From: Turbatrix aceti
Lineage: Eukaryota; Nematoda; Chromadorea; Rhabditida; Panagrolaimidae
Direction: 5' to 3'
NCBI GenBank assembly: GCA_963969345.1
Contig: OZ017766.1
Span: 9,362,001 to 9,426,000, forward strand
DNA: 64,000 bases
In this document: positions 47,820 through 60,486 of the stretch, in pieces
How the letters are laid out: each line of letters opens with the position of its first letter
How positions within the stretch are numbered: position 1 is the first letter of the stretch
Made by a program: the position numbers and the translations under genes
The notes under the pieces: model-generated
Told to the model about the DNA's origin: nothing
The model's input: only the letters and a program-made list of their open reading frames with translations
Databases searched by the model: none

Positions 47820-48994
47820 TTATGTCCCAGAATATTTATTTTTGTGCTCAGATTCCCACTGATTGACGAGTTTTTGAAAGTAGACGCTGCTAATTGCAGC
47901 TTGGGGTACGACGACTGATAATCTCCCTTTTCTGCACAAAACCGCGTTTCTCAAACGAGGCCAAACAATGAACTGGAGAAGCGGCGCCAGAGAAAGGTAA
48001 GAAGTGATTCCACATTGAAAAAAAGCCATCATAACGCCCTGCCAACATTCATTTTTATCAAATTGACTGGCAACGATCAGGCATCCGCTGATGAATGACG
48101 TCATCATAAATGTCGGAACCAAAAAAGGTATCAAGGATAAACAAATTTCAATATTTTGTTTCACCTGAAAGAAAAAAATTCAAACGTATGTACTAGAAAA
48201 AATTGAACAAACCTGAAAACGTTCTCCAAGTGTGATACTGTAGTACTCCTTGAGCAGAGCCTTGTTCTTACGGTACACAATCAACGTACCAATAAGATCG
48301 ACAATGTGTGAGAAAAAAACAATGGTGCCTATAAAAAGGGTGCTTACGATGTTTAGGTAAGTCAGGGGTAGTAAGATCAGTGTAACCAACACATTGACAA
48401 AGGTTATGTAATAAAAGCTGTCAGTTGACGTGTTTTTCTCGTATTTTAGAGGATCTAACACGGATAATACACATTCAAAGAAAATTCCGTTAAAGGAGAG
48501 ACAAGCGGTGAAGAGAACAATTGTCCTGATGATGTGGAGGTAGCCAAGGGGACCGTTTACTGATATGTCTGAAAGTGAATTTGTTTGTACGGTCCGTCCA
48601 AAAAACAGTAACTCAACCGTCCGAAATATCAAAAAACGCGTCGACGATAAGATAAATACGGATCAAGTATGCTATCAGCGCAAACAAAATACCGTAAATC
48701 ATGAATGGCGTAATTCGTCGCGGAAATATCGTAAAACGGGTAAAGAATATTGCATAAATGTAAGGTGGTCCAAAAAAAATTAATGAAAATATGAACACTA
48801 TTTCAACAATTGAAATGTAAAAAGTCAAATTCAGAAGAAAAATTGGCAGGTCAGTTGATTTACCTTTAAAAAATGGCGAATAATGTATTGTAATGTCAGT
48901 CGCTGATAAACTCACATGAATTGAAATCCGCCGAAATATCGTACAATCGTTTCTTTAACATTGCGTGATCATCGGACAACAATAGAAAATGCAT
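47820..48994 (-). CDS. Sre-like chemoreceptor 2, 341 aa
   Basis: Exons (minus): 48994-48916, 48863-48618, 48568-48213, 48164-47820; phases 1, 1, 0. Exon 2 (246 nt) and exon 3 (356 nt) have exactly the lengths seen in all six array members. Landmarks: MHFLLLSDDHAMLKK start, FPRRITPFM between TM1 and TM2, FECVLSVLDPLKYEK after TM3, LGERFQ/VKQNIE across the last junction, and a slightly longer tail ending HKNKYSGT. The acceptor of exon 2 is AAAG rather than TTCAG, weaker than in its neighbours. Introns are short (49-52 bp for all three). Intact. Confidence 0.75.
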
Positions 48995-49583
48995 TTAAAA
49001 TTATTCGTTTAATAAAGTTTCGTTTAGTAACGAAAAACGATCTAACCTGTTCTTACAAAAAAAACAGTAGATATAGCATTAACATGAACGTTCATGTTAC
49101 CGATAACATCTGTTATTTTTTGACGTATTTTGGTTAATTATGCTTACGAAAACAAATTTCATAAAAAAGAACTGTCCACAAAAAAACGAAGCAAATTTGT
49201 TGGTAGCATACAAAAATGTTCAACAAATGTCATTAAACTTCATTGCTACACATTTGATGCAGCTTGAGTGGAAAAATTGATTTTCTATTTAATTTTTTAT
49301 TTAAAATTGTTTATTTTTATTTAAAATAATGTTGTTTTTTTTTCGTTTTGAAAACCATAATTTTTAAGATTGTGTCCAAAAACGCCAACCAAAACCCAAT
49401 TTTTCGGGTATCCAGAAGCCAGTCTTTTTCTGCTTCCAGATGAAATTTAATGTTTAAATTTTGTTGATACCATTTCTGGGGCCGACATTTGTGATGATAA
49501 CATTTATTTGTGTTTACATTGCATAGTATTTATTATGTTTGTACTAATTTTTAATTATTACGTCCATAATTACATAACAGAGT

Positions 49584-50765
49584 TTAGTTTATATTTTTTT
49601 CCATTCTAAACCGTAACTCCCACTGATTGACCAGTTCTGTAAAGTATATCTGAGAATGCTTGATTTGCGGCGCCACTAGGTTTGCCTTCTGTTTCCTGCA
49701 CAACGCCGCATTCAACAGACGAGGCCATGTTGCGTACTGTAGAATTGGGCATATCAAACTATAAAATGCTATGCCACAGTTGACCGATGTCATGAGAACA
49801 CTGTCTATGCACTCCGCCATGTGCATAACCGTAAATGCTATTACGCATCCACTGAGAAATGTCATAATTGCCAGCGTCGGAACCAAAATCGGCACCATAG
49901 ACAAGCTGACTTCGATGTTCTGCTTTACCTGAAATTTTTCTGTTTTATGAAATTTCTATGAAAATCAGTAAATATTTACCTGAAATTTTTCTGCCAAGGA
50001 TTTATCATAATATTGTTTTAAATACGCTTTATTCTTACTGTAGACAACAATAGTGCAGATTAAATTAATGCCGCAAGATAGCAACATGATGGAAGCTCCG
50101 GGCATAAGGCTGACGATTCTTAGGTAGGTAATTGGGAAAATAATGGATATAGCGATAAAATTTATAAAAGTTATGTAGTAAAACGAGCCCTGAGATTTGT
50201 TACGTTCGTATTTTAGAGGATCTTTGGTAGACAAAATGCATTCAAAGGTAATGCCGTTTAGAGTTAGAGATGCCAGAAAATACATACTTAATTTTAAGTA
50301 ATGCAGGAATGAAAGCGGTCCGTTAATTGAAATGTCTGAAACAAAACATTTTATTTTCCATCAAAAGAGATCCTAACAAACCGTCTGAAATAGCAAACGC
50401 AGCATCAAATAAAATGTAGCCACGTAGAACATTGCCTATGGCTGCAAGAATTACGGCAAGAAACATGAAAGGCTTTATCCGACGTGGAAATAGTATAGCT
50501 TTTGTAGACACGAGTGCATAAAAATACGGCACATTTAGTAAAAGTGCTAACACTAAAAATACTATTTCGGTTAAAGTGATGTAAAAATTGATTTTTTGGA
50601 TATTAATTGAAACTTGAGAAATGTTGCCTGAAAGTTATCTTATGTTAATTGAAAAATTTCTCGCAGCATGATACAAAAAAAAAACTCACAAGAATCAAAA
50701 TCGACCGAAACATTGTATAACTGATGCCTTAGCATTTCAGGATTTGAAAACAAGTACAACTGCAT
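49584..50765 (-). CDS. Sre-like chemoreceptor 3, 340 aa
   Basis: Exons (minus): 50765-50690, 50627-50382, 50335-49980, 49928-49584; phases 1, 1, 0. It begins MQLYLFSNPEMLRHQ. TM1-TM2 are joined by FPRRIKPF, the post-TM3 segment is FECILSTKDPLKYER and the TM5/TM6 loop reads LAEKFQ/VKQNIE, with Lys replacing the usual Arg. The C-terminal PQIKHSQIYFTELVNQWE is shared across the array. Closest by eye to receptors 4 and 5 (all have LNGITFEC). Intact. Confidence 0.75.
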
Positions 50766-51058
50766 GTATTTATAATTTTTACGCCGTAACGGGCGCTGCA
50801 GTTTATACGGAAAAATATGAAAAAAGTGCGACAAGCCGTAACATTGATGGAAGTCCGAAAGCCCAAATCCAAAACACCTGTCATTTTTTTTATTCAAATG
50901 ATAGAGCAAAATGCGGTGGAACAGTATTAAAACAGTTTATGCATGATAGTTTAAAAAATCATCTGTTTGGGGCAAAAGAAATTATTAATGTGTAAACATG
51001 TTTGTGAAACCAATATGCTAATTATTAGTCACTATATTTCGGCAAAACATGGATTCCA

Positions 51059-52242
51059 TTATTTACACCGTACTAACTTCCACTGACTGGCCAACTCGGT
51101 AAAGTATATTTCAGCATGTTGGGTTTGAGGCGCGACCACAGATGTCCTTGGTTTTCTACAAAGTGAGGCGTGCCGCAGACGAGGCCATGCTAAGTACTGT
51201 AGAACGGGACATAAAAACATATAAAAAGCAGATCCGCAATTAACCAATGTCATTAGAACACTCTGCACGCATTCTTCACTCTGCATACTGGTAAAAGCTA
51301 TTATGCATCCACTCAAAAGAGACGTCATTATCAGCGTGGGTATTAGAATTGGCATCAAAGACAAACTGACTTCGATGTTTTGCTTTATCTGAAATTTTTC
51401 TTTCAAAACGTGTTCGAATAATTTTTCAGCAGAATCAAACCTGAAATCTTTCAGCCAAGGAAATATCGTAATATTGTTTCAAATAAGCTTTGTTTTTACT
51501 GTAGACAAACAGAATAAAAATTAAATCAATGCTACCGGATAGAAAAACAATGGATGCACCGAGCACCAGGCTGACAAACCGTAGATAGGTAATCGGCAGG
51601 AGAACTACGGTAGCGATAACATTTATAACTGTAAAGTAGTAAAAAGAGCTTATAGACTTGTTACGTTCATATTTGAGCGGATCGATAGTTGACAAAACGC
51701 ATTCAAACGTAATACCATTTAAAGTTACAGAAGTAAAAAAATGTGTAGCTTTGTTCAGGAGGTGCAGAAATCCTAGCGAACCTTCTACCGATATGTCTAA
51801 AACAATCATATAAATTTAAAACATTATTTTATCAGATTTCAACAAACCGTCCGAAATAGCAAACGAAGCATCAAAGAGAATATAAATGCGAACAAAATAC
51901 CCAAAAGCTAAGGAAATCACGGCAAAAAATACGTAGGGTTTTATGCGACGAGGAAATAACGTAGATTTTGTAGCAAATAGAGCATAAATGTACGGTGCAC
52001 CTACCAAAGCTGTTAAAAACATAAAGACAATCTCGGTTATTGTAATGCAAAAGTTGATATTTTGGATATGAGTTGGCACTTGAGTAACATTGCCTAAAAT
52101 AGTATGTATAATTTAGTATGTTACGATGGAGTACGTTTTCAAATACGGTGATGTTTAAAATAAACTTACATGAATAAAAAAACGTCGAAGCTTTGTAAAA
52201 CTGATCTTTTAACTCATCGTGATTAAACAAAAGAAACTTCAT
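51059..52242 (-). CDS. Sre-like chemoreceptor 4, 334 aa
   Basis: Exons (minus): 52242-52170, 52093-51848, 51796-51441, 51388-51059; phases 1, 1, 0. The chosen start gives MKFLLFNHDELKDQFY, aligned with the paralogues; an in-frame ATG four codons earlier (52254) is possible. Core motifs FPRRIKPYVFF, FECVLSTIDPLKYER and LAERFQ/IKQNIE are present. The last exon ends early (WKLVRCK), giving a shorter tail. Intact. Confidence 0.75.
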
Positions 52243-52664
52243 TGAAGTCGACAAATGTAAAAAATGTTTATACTACCTATGTAAGGTTTAGTATTCAGAC
52301 AACGTTAAACTTATACACCGAAAAAATTATTTTAATGTACACATACAATGTGTACGTGCGCATCATCAGACAGAAACACAGATAAAGTTTATTGCATTAG
52401 AATATTAATTTGCAATAATCAACCAACCCTTATTGCAAACACTCAATGAGTACATTATTTTATTTTAAGTCAGTACGTGTTTTGATTACTTTTACATAAT
52501 ACTATGTAATCATTTTTTGTGCTTTCAAGTTTGCATGCACAAGATATAACGAGAATGAAGGTTCAGTTACATATTTCAAAACCGGTGAAGCTTATCAGAG
52601 TACATTACATTTGTCTTTTTAATAGGTATTAATGTGCATATATGTTTGTTGACCAACAATACAT

Positions 52665-55384
52665 TCATTTTAATCGTAAGTTCCACTGATTGGTCAGTTC
52701 AGTGAAGTATATCTCAGTGTGATCCATTTGAGGTGCAACAAGTGATGATCCTGATTTTTTGCACACCACCGCATTCCACAATCGAGGCCATGTTGCAAAC
52801 TGCATAATACAGTGGTGTGCATAAAGATAAGACCACCTCTAAATTTCAAATTTTCACCTGTTTACCGATAAGCTAGACAAATTCTGTTTTCAGCAATGAA
52901 TTCAGCGACCCAGAAAACCCCATTGCGGTTGAGATTCACGTGATTCATAGCCGCCGTGAATCAAAATTGCTAAAACTTGGATTTTGGGGGTGTGCATAAA
53001 GATAAGACCACTTGGCTTAAAATTAATTTAGCGGGGTAAAGGGATGATGTTGACAACTTTGACTGTTTTATACAACTACTAGCACTGTAATAAAAATAAA
53101 AAATGTACATACCCGCGATATTCAGCCGAGATTGTGAGACATTTTTGGCAAAATTCTGTTTCAATATCCTCAACATCGACAACGGCATCCTAGAGATCTG
53201 TATTCTTGTCCACTTGTCTTCTATGGACATAAAATGCTTTGCCACAAGTTGTTCACAAGTTTAAGATCATAATAGCACTAAACATTTACTTTGGTATGCC
53301 ATAAAATTTGATTTTTTGAACTTGAGGTAGCTCCAAGAACTCCTTTTTGAGGTAAATCGAGGTAGTGTTGTGTACGAAAAAATTTTTTTGCTACGTTTTA
53401 TTGCATATCCTGACCGATACAAACTTTGTCAACATTGTCAAAACGCTATGTTGTACAGAATGCTCGTGTCGATGATAATGTGATGCTTCCTGTTCTCACA
53501 AAAAACCATAGGTGTCATACCGCTAAAGTTGCATCTGCTAAAAATTTTATTTTCATATGTAAGTCATGCCAAATATCATGAACTATCTTGTTTTCTACCA
53601 TTTTTCATTAAGAAACAAAAAAAAATCAAATGCGCAATGTTTTCGATAAAAAAAAGGGGGTTTAGTAATCTTTCCGAAATAAGGGTAATTTATGTAAAAA
53701 CAAACCGATCCGTATCGGTGTTGTAACACATTGACTGAACTGCGCGTTGCTCTTACAACGTTGATATAATTTGTATCGGTCGGGATATGCAATAAAACGT
53801 AGCAAAAAAATTTTTTCCTACACAACACTACCTCGATTTACCTCAAAAAGGAGTTCTTGGAGCTACCTCAAGTTCAAAAAATCAAATTTTATGGCATACC
53901 AAAGTAAATGTTTAGTGCTATTATGATCTTAAACTTGTGAACAACTTGTGGCAAAGCATTTTATGTCCATAGAAGACAAGTGGACAAGAATACAGATCTC
54001 TAGGATGCCGTTGTCGATGTTGAGGATATTGAAACAGAATTTTGCCAAAAATGTCTCACAATCTCGGCTGAATATCGCGGGTATGTACATTTTTTATTTT
54101 TATTACAGTGCTAGTAGTTGTATAAAACAGTCAAAGTTGTCAACATCATCCCTTTACCCCGCTAAATTAATTTTAAGCCAAGTGGTCTTATCTTTATGCA
54201 CACCCCCAAAATCCAAGTTTTAGCAATTTTGATTCACGGCGGCTATGAATCACGTGAATCTCAACCGCAATAGGGTTTTCTGGGTCGCTGAATTCATTGC
54301 TGAAAACAGAATTTGTCTAGCTTATCGGTAAACAGGTGAAAATTTGAAATTTAGAGGTGGTCTTATCTTTATGCACACCACTGTAGGACATATAACGCAA
54401 TAAAAAGCAGTGCCACAGTTGACCGCCGTCATCAGAACACTACGGATGCATTTGTCCCTGTTCATATGGCTGAAGGCTATTATACATCCACTTAGAAAAG
54501 ACATTATTGCCAGCGTTGGAATCAGTATTGGCACCAATGACATACTGATTTCGATATTTTGTTTTACCTAAAGTTTTCATCCATATCATATTTTTACATT
54601 TTTACGAAAAATAGCACCTGGAATCGTTCAGCCAATGAAATATTGTAATAATGTTTTAAATAAGCTTTATTCTTACGGTAGACAATAATTAAACAAATAA
54701 GATCGATGCCGCTTGATATAAACACGATGGAAGCGCATATCACTGGGCTTATAAATCGCATATAGGTAGTCGGCACAAGGACAAATGCAACGCCAATATT
54801 GAAAGTCGTTATGTAATAAAATGAACCAACAGACTTGTCACGTTCGTATTTTAGAGGATCAATGGTTGATAAAACACATTCAAATGTAATTCCATTCAGA
54901 GTTAGCGACATCAAAAAATACATGCTTATTTTAAAATAATGTAGGAATCCTAAAGGACCCCCCACCGAGATATCTAAAATGATGTGTTTAATGTTTTTTT
55001 AAGAATTAGAGATGTATAATACCGTCAGAAACAGCAAACGCAGCATCGAAGAGAAGATACATGCGGGTGATAAATCTCAAAGATGCTGCAAACATGGCAA
55101 AAAATACGTAAGGTCTTATACGACGTGGAAATAATGTCGATGTCGTTGTCAATAGAGCATAAAACCACGGAACACCTACTATGATTGCTAAAAATGTAAA
55201 ACATATTTCTGTTATTGTGATGCAAAAATTGATATTTTGGATGTACATCGGCACTTGTGAAATGTTGCCTAAAATTGCAAAATCATTTATTTGCAATCAC
55301 AAAATATGACTTACATGAATCAAAATCAGTTGAAACGCGGTACAACTGATATTTTAGCTCATCGTGGTTTAAAAATAACTTCAT
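52665..55384 (-). pseudogene. Sre-like chemoreceptor 5, last exon split by a Tc1-like foldback element
   Basis: Exons (minus): 55384-55315, 55268-55023, 54973-54618 and a last exon in two parts, 54567-54386 and 52809-52665, separated by the element at 52810-54383 and one copy of its TA duplication. Counting the TA once, the last exon is 327 nt and stays in frame to TGA at 52665, and the local spacing equals that of receptor 3, so the gene was intact before insertion (332 residues). The break falls within the TM7 region encoded by the last exon. As it stands the transcript would lose the end of TM7 and the C-terminal NQW tail. Other motifs (FPRRIRPYVFF, FECVLSTIDPLKYER, LAERFQ/VKQNIE) are preserved, arguing for a recent insertion. 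Confidence 0.75.
52810..54383. mobile_element. Tc1/mariner-type foldback element, 1574 bp
   Basis: It begins CAGTGGTGTGCATAAAG, ends with the exact inverted complement, and is flanked by TA on both sides, the target duplication of the Tc1/mariner group. The terminal repeats are about 615 bp each (52810 to about 53425 and about 53768 to 54383), nearly identical, around a 340-bp spacer. Both arms carry the same 90-codon outward-facing frame (53245-52970 minus and 53948-54223 plus) with KWTRIQISRMPLSML; this weakly recalls the C-terminal end of Tc1-family transposases, but I would not call it one. A second copy of GGTGTGCATAAAGATAAGACC lies inside each arm at about 52990 and 54190, so each arm carries a doubled terminus. 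Non-autonomous. Confidence 0.8.
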
Positions 55385-55587
55385 TGAATTTGATCAACAG
55401 CAACACTTGCCAAAAATGTTACATGTAATATTTAATTTGAGCGATGTCATTAGTTGAACGACAGAATGAAATGAGGAAATCAGTTATGTGGAAAGAAATT
55501 TATATAATACATTGAACATTGCACATTACGCAAAATATATTAATATTATATCACCAGACAGGAACACGGTAAAGTTGGTTGCATGTA

Positions 55588-58454
55588 ACACTATGCGCCC
55601 ATGGTTCTGACACGAAAACGTTTTCTGACGTATTTTTTAGAATTTTACATATCTAATGTGTCTAAATGTTAGAAACAAGTAGTGTTTTGGGGGTTATCGA
55701 TGATGGCGGATTTAAAGGACGCGTCCGTTTAGCTTCGCGAGTTTTCCTCCCATCCTTCCTCTACTTTTGTAGTTCGATGACGTGTTATAGCGTGGAATGA
55801 ACTTCTCATGCTGGAGCAACTCCTGTGCGCGCTATTTTTGTTGTTACAAGCTCTGAACTTTATTCTCACTCGCTTACATATGCGAATGCGCGCGAAAATG
55901 GATTTTCAAAAAAAATGAAATATTGTTCAGCGCGCGTTGGCCGAATTAGTTGCAAAAAAAGGATTTTGGGCCAAATTTGAAAATTTTTACCTTTTCAAAT
56001 TAGATTTGTAATTAGAATAATATTTGAAGCATTTTGATATGTTTTTCAGAATTGTGGGACAATTTTTGATCAAAATCGAGTAGGGTTCGGAAGAAAAAAT
56101 CCACGGATCTTCAAAATATAGATAGAAAGCTGAAAATTTCAGGGTAGACTAAAAACAAAATTTCCTTTCGAATGGCTTACTCAGTTTTTTGATATCTATT
56201 CGATAAATGTTCGAAAAAACGGTTTTTTTCGGAAATTAGAAAAATTCGGAACTTTTTAGAACTTTGATCAAAAAATAAATATCACCAGTCGAAAGCGCAG
56301 TATCTTTTTTATCTGCTGTGAAATCTTCACAGACTTACCATATCCCTGGGGCATATGGTAGCGATTCTCCCGAACCCTACTTGTTTTAGCGCCTGAGGCT
56401 ATAAAGTGAAGCACTACGGAACAAAGTGAAATAGAGCATCTTGTTAGAAATTTTTTGGCCTACAAAATGTTGTAACTCCTGAATTTTTATATATTTTTTT
56501 TTCTTCGCAATTTTCGTTCGCGCAACATACACTCATTTTTGGTACAAATTTTCCAAAAATTGAAATCGAAAAAGGGGGGTACGGGGGAAAAATTGCCAGT
56601 CGTTCAGTTTGAAAGCAATATTGCTGAAAATTTCAGTATAGTAGTAAAAATGAATTCTAAATTCGATGGGGATATTTATTTATTTCCATTTGGACCAAAA
56701 AGTTTCTAAATTTTCAAATTTTCAAAAAAGAAGCATTTTTCGGAACTTTTTCGAATTTTTAGGAACAAAATACAATTTTTTTTGAATTCTACAGGGCTTT
56801 TTACATCCCAGGTCGAGGTTCGTGCTATAACACCCCAAAACTCGCTGAACAACGATTTTTCCCCCGTACCCCCCTTTTTCGATTTCAATTTTTGGAAAAT
56901 TTGTACCAAAAATGAGTGTGTGTTACGCGAACAAAAATTGCGAAGCCAAAAAAATATATAAAAATTCAGGAGTTACAACATTTTGTAGGCCAGAAAATTT
57001 CTAACAAGATGCTCTATTTCACTTTGTTCCGTAGTGCTTCACTTTATAGCCTCAGGCGCTAAAACAAGTAGGGTTCGGGAGAATCGCTACCGTATGCCAA
57101 CGAGAATTGGTAAATGTCTGAAAATTTTACAGTAGATCAAAAAGATACTGCTCCTTCGATTGGTGATATTTATTTTTTGATCAAGTTTCTAAAAAGTTCC
57201 GAATTTTTCTAATTTCCGAAAAAAACCGTTTTTTCGAACATTTATCGAATAGATATCAAAAAACTGAGTAAGCCATTCGAAAGGAAATTTTGTTTTTAGT
57301 CTACCCTGAAATTTTCAGCTTTCTATCTATATTTTGAAGATCCGTGGATTTTTTCTTCCGAACCCTACTCGATTTTGATCAAAAATTGTCCCACAATTCT
57401 GAAAAACATATCAAAATGCTTCAAATATTATTCTAATTACAAATCTAATTTGAAAAGGTAAAAATTTTCAAATTTGGCCCAAAATCCTTTTTTTGCAACT
57501 AATTCGGCCAACGCGCGCTGAACAATATTTCATTTTTTTTGAAAATCCATTTTCGCGCGCATTCGCATATGTAAGCGAGTGAGAATAAAGTTCAGAGCTT
57601 GTAACAACAAAAATAGCGCGCACAGGAGTTGCTCCAGCATGAGAAGTTCATTCCACGCTATAACACGTCATCGAACTACAAAAGTAGAGGAAGGATGGGA
57701 GGAAAACTCGCGAAGCTAAACGGACGCGTCCTTTAACGGTGCTATCAAAAATTTTATATTCGTTCAATAAATAGCAAAACAAAATTGTATTTTTTGTCTT
57801 TATTAGCGAAAATCACAATAAATTAGCTTATCGTAATCAGCGGTATCGAAAACCCCGGTGTGGAAAAAATGAGCAAATTCGGTGCATGAAATAAAAAATA
57901 ATTTCAATTCCAAATTTTTTTTCATACAAAAAGTGCGCGCTGAAGCATTTCAGTCGAAGGAGAACACAGTGCGCGCATGCAAATGCGCGTAGTGTGTTGC
58001 CTTCGGAAGCTTCGTGCCAAGCCGGTTAACCATTCTTATATATGAACTTTGGCATAATGATGAAGTTCGTCTTAAACTTTGCAATGAACTTTGCCCGGTA
58101 AAAAAATATTAATTTTGAACCGTGAAAATTAATTATTACTATTAATTTTTAAATTCGAAATAACTTCTTATTTCATGAACAGAATTTTTTTGTTTTTTGC
58201 TTTCGGGGGTTTTCAAGGACGTAGAACACGATGCAATAATTTATTGTGATATCGGCTAATAATTTCGTGAGTTACAGTAATTTTTACCTCAAATTATCGA
58301 TTTATCGATCGAATTTTGATTTTTTGATGGCACCATTAAATCGGCCGTAACCGATTACCCCCAGAACCATCTTTATGTCCGAAATATATCTACTCTGTGC
58401 ATATGAAAATAGCAAAAAAAAAGTTTTCGTGTCAAAACCATGGGCGCATAGTGT
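55588..58454. mobile_element. Palindromic (foldback) DNA element D, about 2.9 kb
   Basis: Ends read ACACTATGCGCCCATGG on the left and CCATGGGCGCATAGTGT on the right, followed inward by (T)GACACGAAAAC and its complement. GTA lies directly outside each end, a possible 3-bp target duplication. Inside, about 55710-57737 forms a long inverted repeat (for example CGTCCGTTTAGCTTCGCGAG near 55727 and its complement near 57715) whose centre is offset from that of the termini, because the right side carries about 700 bp of extra AT-rich sequence. The palindromic core matches that of element A at about 930-2560. No transposase frame. CACTA-like ends suggest a non-autonomous member of that or a related superfamily. 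Confidence 0.7.
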
Positions 58455-58496
58455 GTAGTACATGTATGTAACTATCATTAATGAAATGCTACTAAC

Positions 58497-60125
58497 TGTT
58501 GTATCAGTACAACAAGGTTGGAGAGAAGAGAAGAGAAGAGAGAGAAGGTGATCCCGGCCGGGCGATCACATAGAGAAGAGCGTTGAAGCACAACGACTCA
58601 AAGCACAGAGGGAAAAGAGTCTTTATTCAAATGCCATAGCACGCTTATATACTACAACAAAGGTGAGTATGTAATTTCGTAGCGACGCCATACAACACGC
58701 CCTCCAGTCGTTTAGCAGGGATCCGGAGCGAGACGGCTGGATCCTGAAGACGACTTGAAGGAGCGGCGCCTGTGTGAGTGATGTGACTCAAAAAACCTCG
58801 AATCGTGCCAGTGAGTTGGCTGAATAAAGTAAACTGCCATCCGCATCTACTGCACCCATTCCTCTGTCAAGAATGAGGTGCTTCGAGTTGGAACAAACTG
58901 AAAGCTGCATTCTACTGCACAATGTCTAACAAGTGAAGGATGCATTCTACTGCACCCTTTCCTCGTTGAGGTTTAGGTGCTTCAAATGTCTAACAAATCC
59001 GAAATAGGTACTAGTTGGCGGTTTCTTTTAAGAAAAAAAATTAAAATTCGATTACGTGCACCTTTTCCTCTCCCGGGAAGAGTAGAGGTTTAGGTGCTTC
59101 ACCGAAAAAGAACGAGTTCATTCGCAAGAATGAACTCAGTTCGACCGTTTTCCCGTAATTCGGTACTCCCAGCGCGAAATTTCTTGCCGGAAGTATAAAA
59201 GGCGGTAAGGGCGAGGGAACAGCCCATTTCGCTCTTCTTTTCGAAGTCGGTGTGACCCGTCCGATCCTTCTTCTAGTCTTCTCCGTTTGGTCCAGAATGC
59301 GCTCGTATCACCGCGAACCGGACAACCATGGTCGTGATTGGACTCGGCACAGTTCCCCAACTGTCCACCGTCTTATCAAGTCGGCGGTTCAGGAGGCCCT
59401 GACTGCCGCGCCCGTCATCCACCATGTTACTTCTGCCATCCCCGTGGCTCCAGCTCCTGCTGAAGCGGGGGGCAAGGTTCCTCGGCCGAAGAAGAAGGGA
59501 AATCAAGAAGGTGGCCTCGACGAAGCCTGTTGCTCCCGCCGTCCCCATTCCAGGCGGTACGCCTCTCACCGAACCATTTACCGAGCAGGTCCTGATCCTT
59601 TTGGTGAGTTGCATTTTTCTTATGACCGCCCTGAGGTCTAGGGGACTTGGTTGTAGGCTGCGATCCTGGGTGTCCTTGAAAAACAAATCCCGTCTGCCGG
59701 TCACACTGGACACGCTACCAATCCCGTCGTCCGTCCCCTCGGTCCTTCTCCGCCCCATGGCGTTCCTGAACCCAGTGGACTGCCGATGACTCGCCCCTCG
59801 AAGGAAGCGGCTACCCTTGCTGAACGTGGCCAGCCCGTCGATGACGGGCAGCCCGGGCCCTCGGGCGTTTCGGGGCCCTAATGCCGCCAACGCCACTCGC
59901 TACTTGGGTCGTTAGTCAGGATAAATACTTCTTCGGCGACGGTCTGGACGTCCGCTGCATCGGGCTGCCACATGGGTCTTACCTTTTTCCAAGGGAATGT
60001 CCGCCTCGGGTCCTCGGGGTCTCGATTATCCGCTTATAGTCCTTCTGCATCCAGAATCGTCTTGTCTGTCGCCGATCGAAGTCGTTGGTGCTGGTCAGTT
60101 TCCGCTGGATGCCGTCGCTGATGCC
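58497..60125. mobile_element. GC-rich retroelement remnant
   Basis: This 1.6-kb block is far more GC-rich than its surroundings and begins TGTTGTATCAGTACAAC. On the minus strand, a TATATAAG box (58651-58644) precedes AATAAA (58627-58622) and a TGTTGT...ACAACA-type end, arranged like an LTR read in that direction. On the plus strand, TATAAAAGG (59194) precedes an ATG at 59297 opening MRSYHREPDNHGRDW, a 114-codon Pro/Ala/Arg-rich frame with a gag-like look but no recognisable domain. Diverged TTCTACTGCACC...GGTTTAGGTGCTTC repeats lie at 58840-59100. No reverse transcriptase, second LTR or target duplication could be found, so the element class is uncertain. Confidence 0.45.
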
Positions 60126-60486
60126 TCAAAACATTATTTTAAGTCAGCACGTGTTTTAGTATGTGTACATTTTTAATTCATTAAAAAATAATTATTCAAG
60201 TTGTTTATGTAATTGCTTTAATTTAATTTAATTTGATTCAGTAAAACCATGTTTTAACACTTGATACAAATTGATCTATAATACGTTACATTTTACTTAA
60301 TTTTTTCAATTAACAATTTCATATTTATACTATCCCCCTTGGCTCAACACTTGTTAGACAACAAACAAACACTTCACGCACCTGCTTGCAGCATGCGTCA
60401 TTACGTCAATGCCGACCAATTCTCTCAGAATACAATCACCAATCCACCTGATACCACGCTTAACTCTTTTTATAGATACAAAAACA

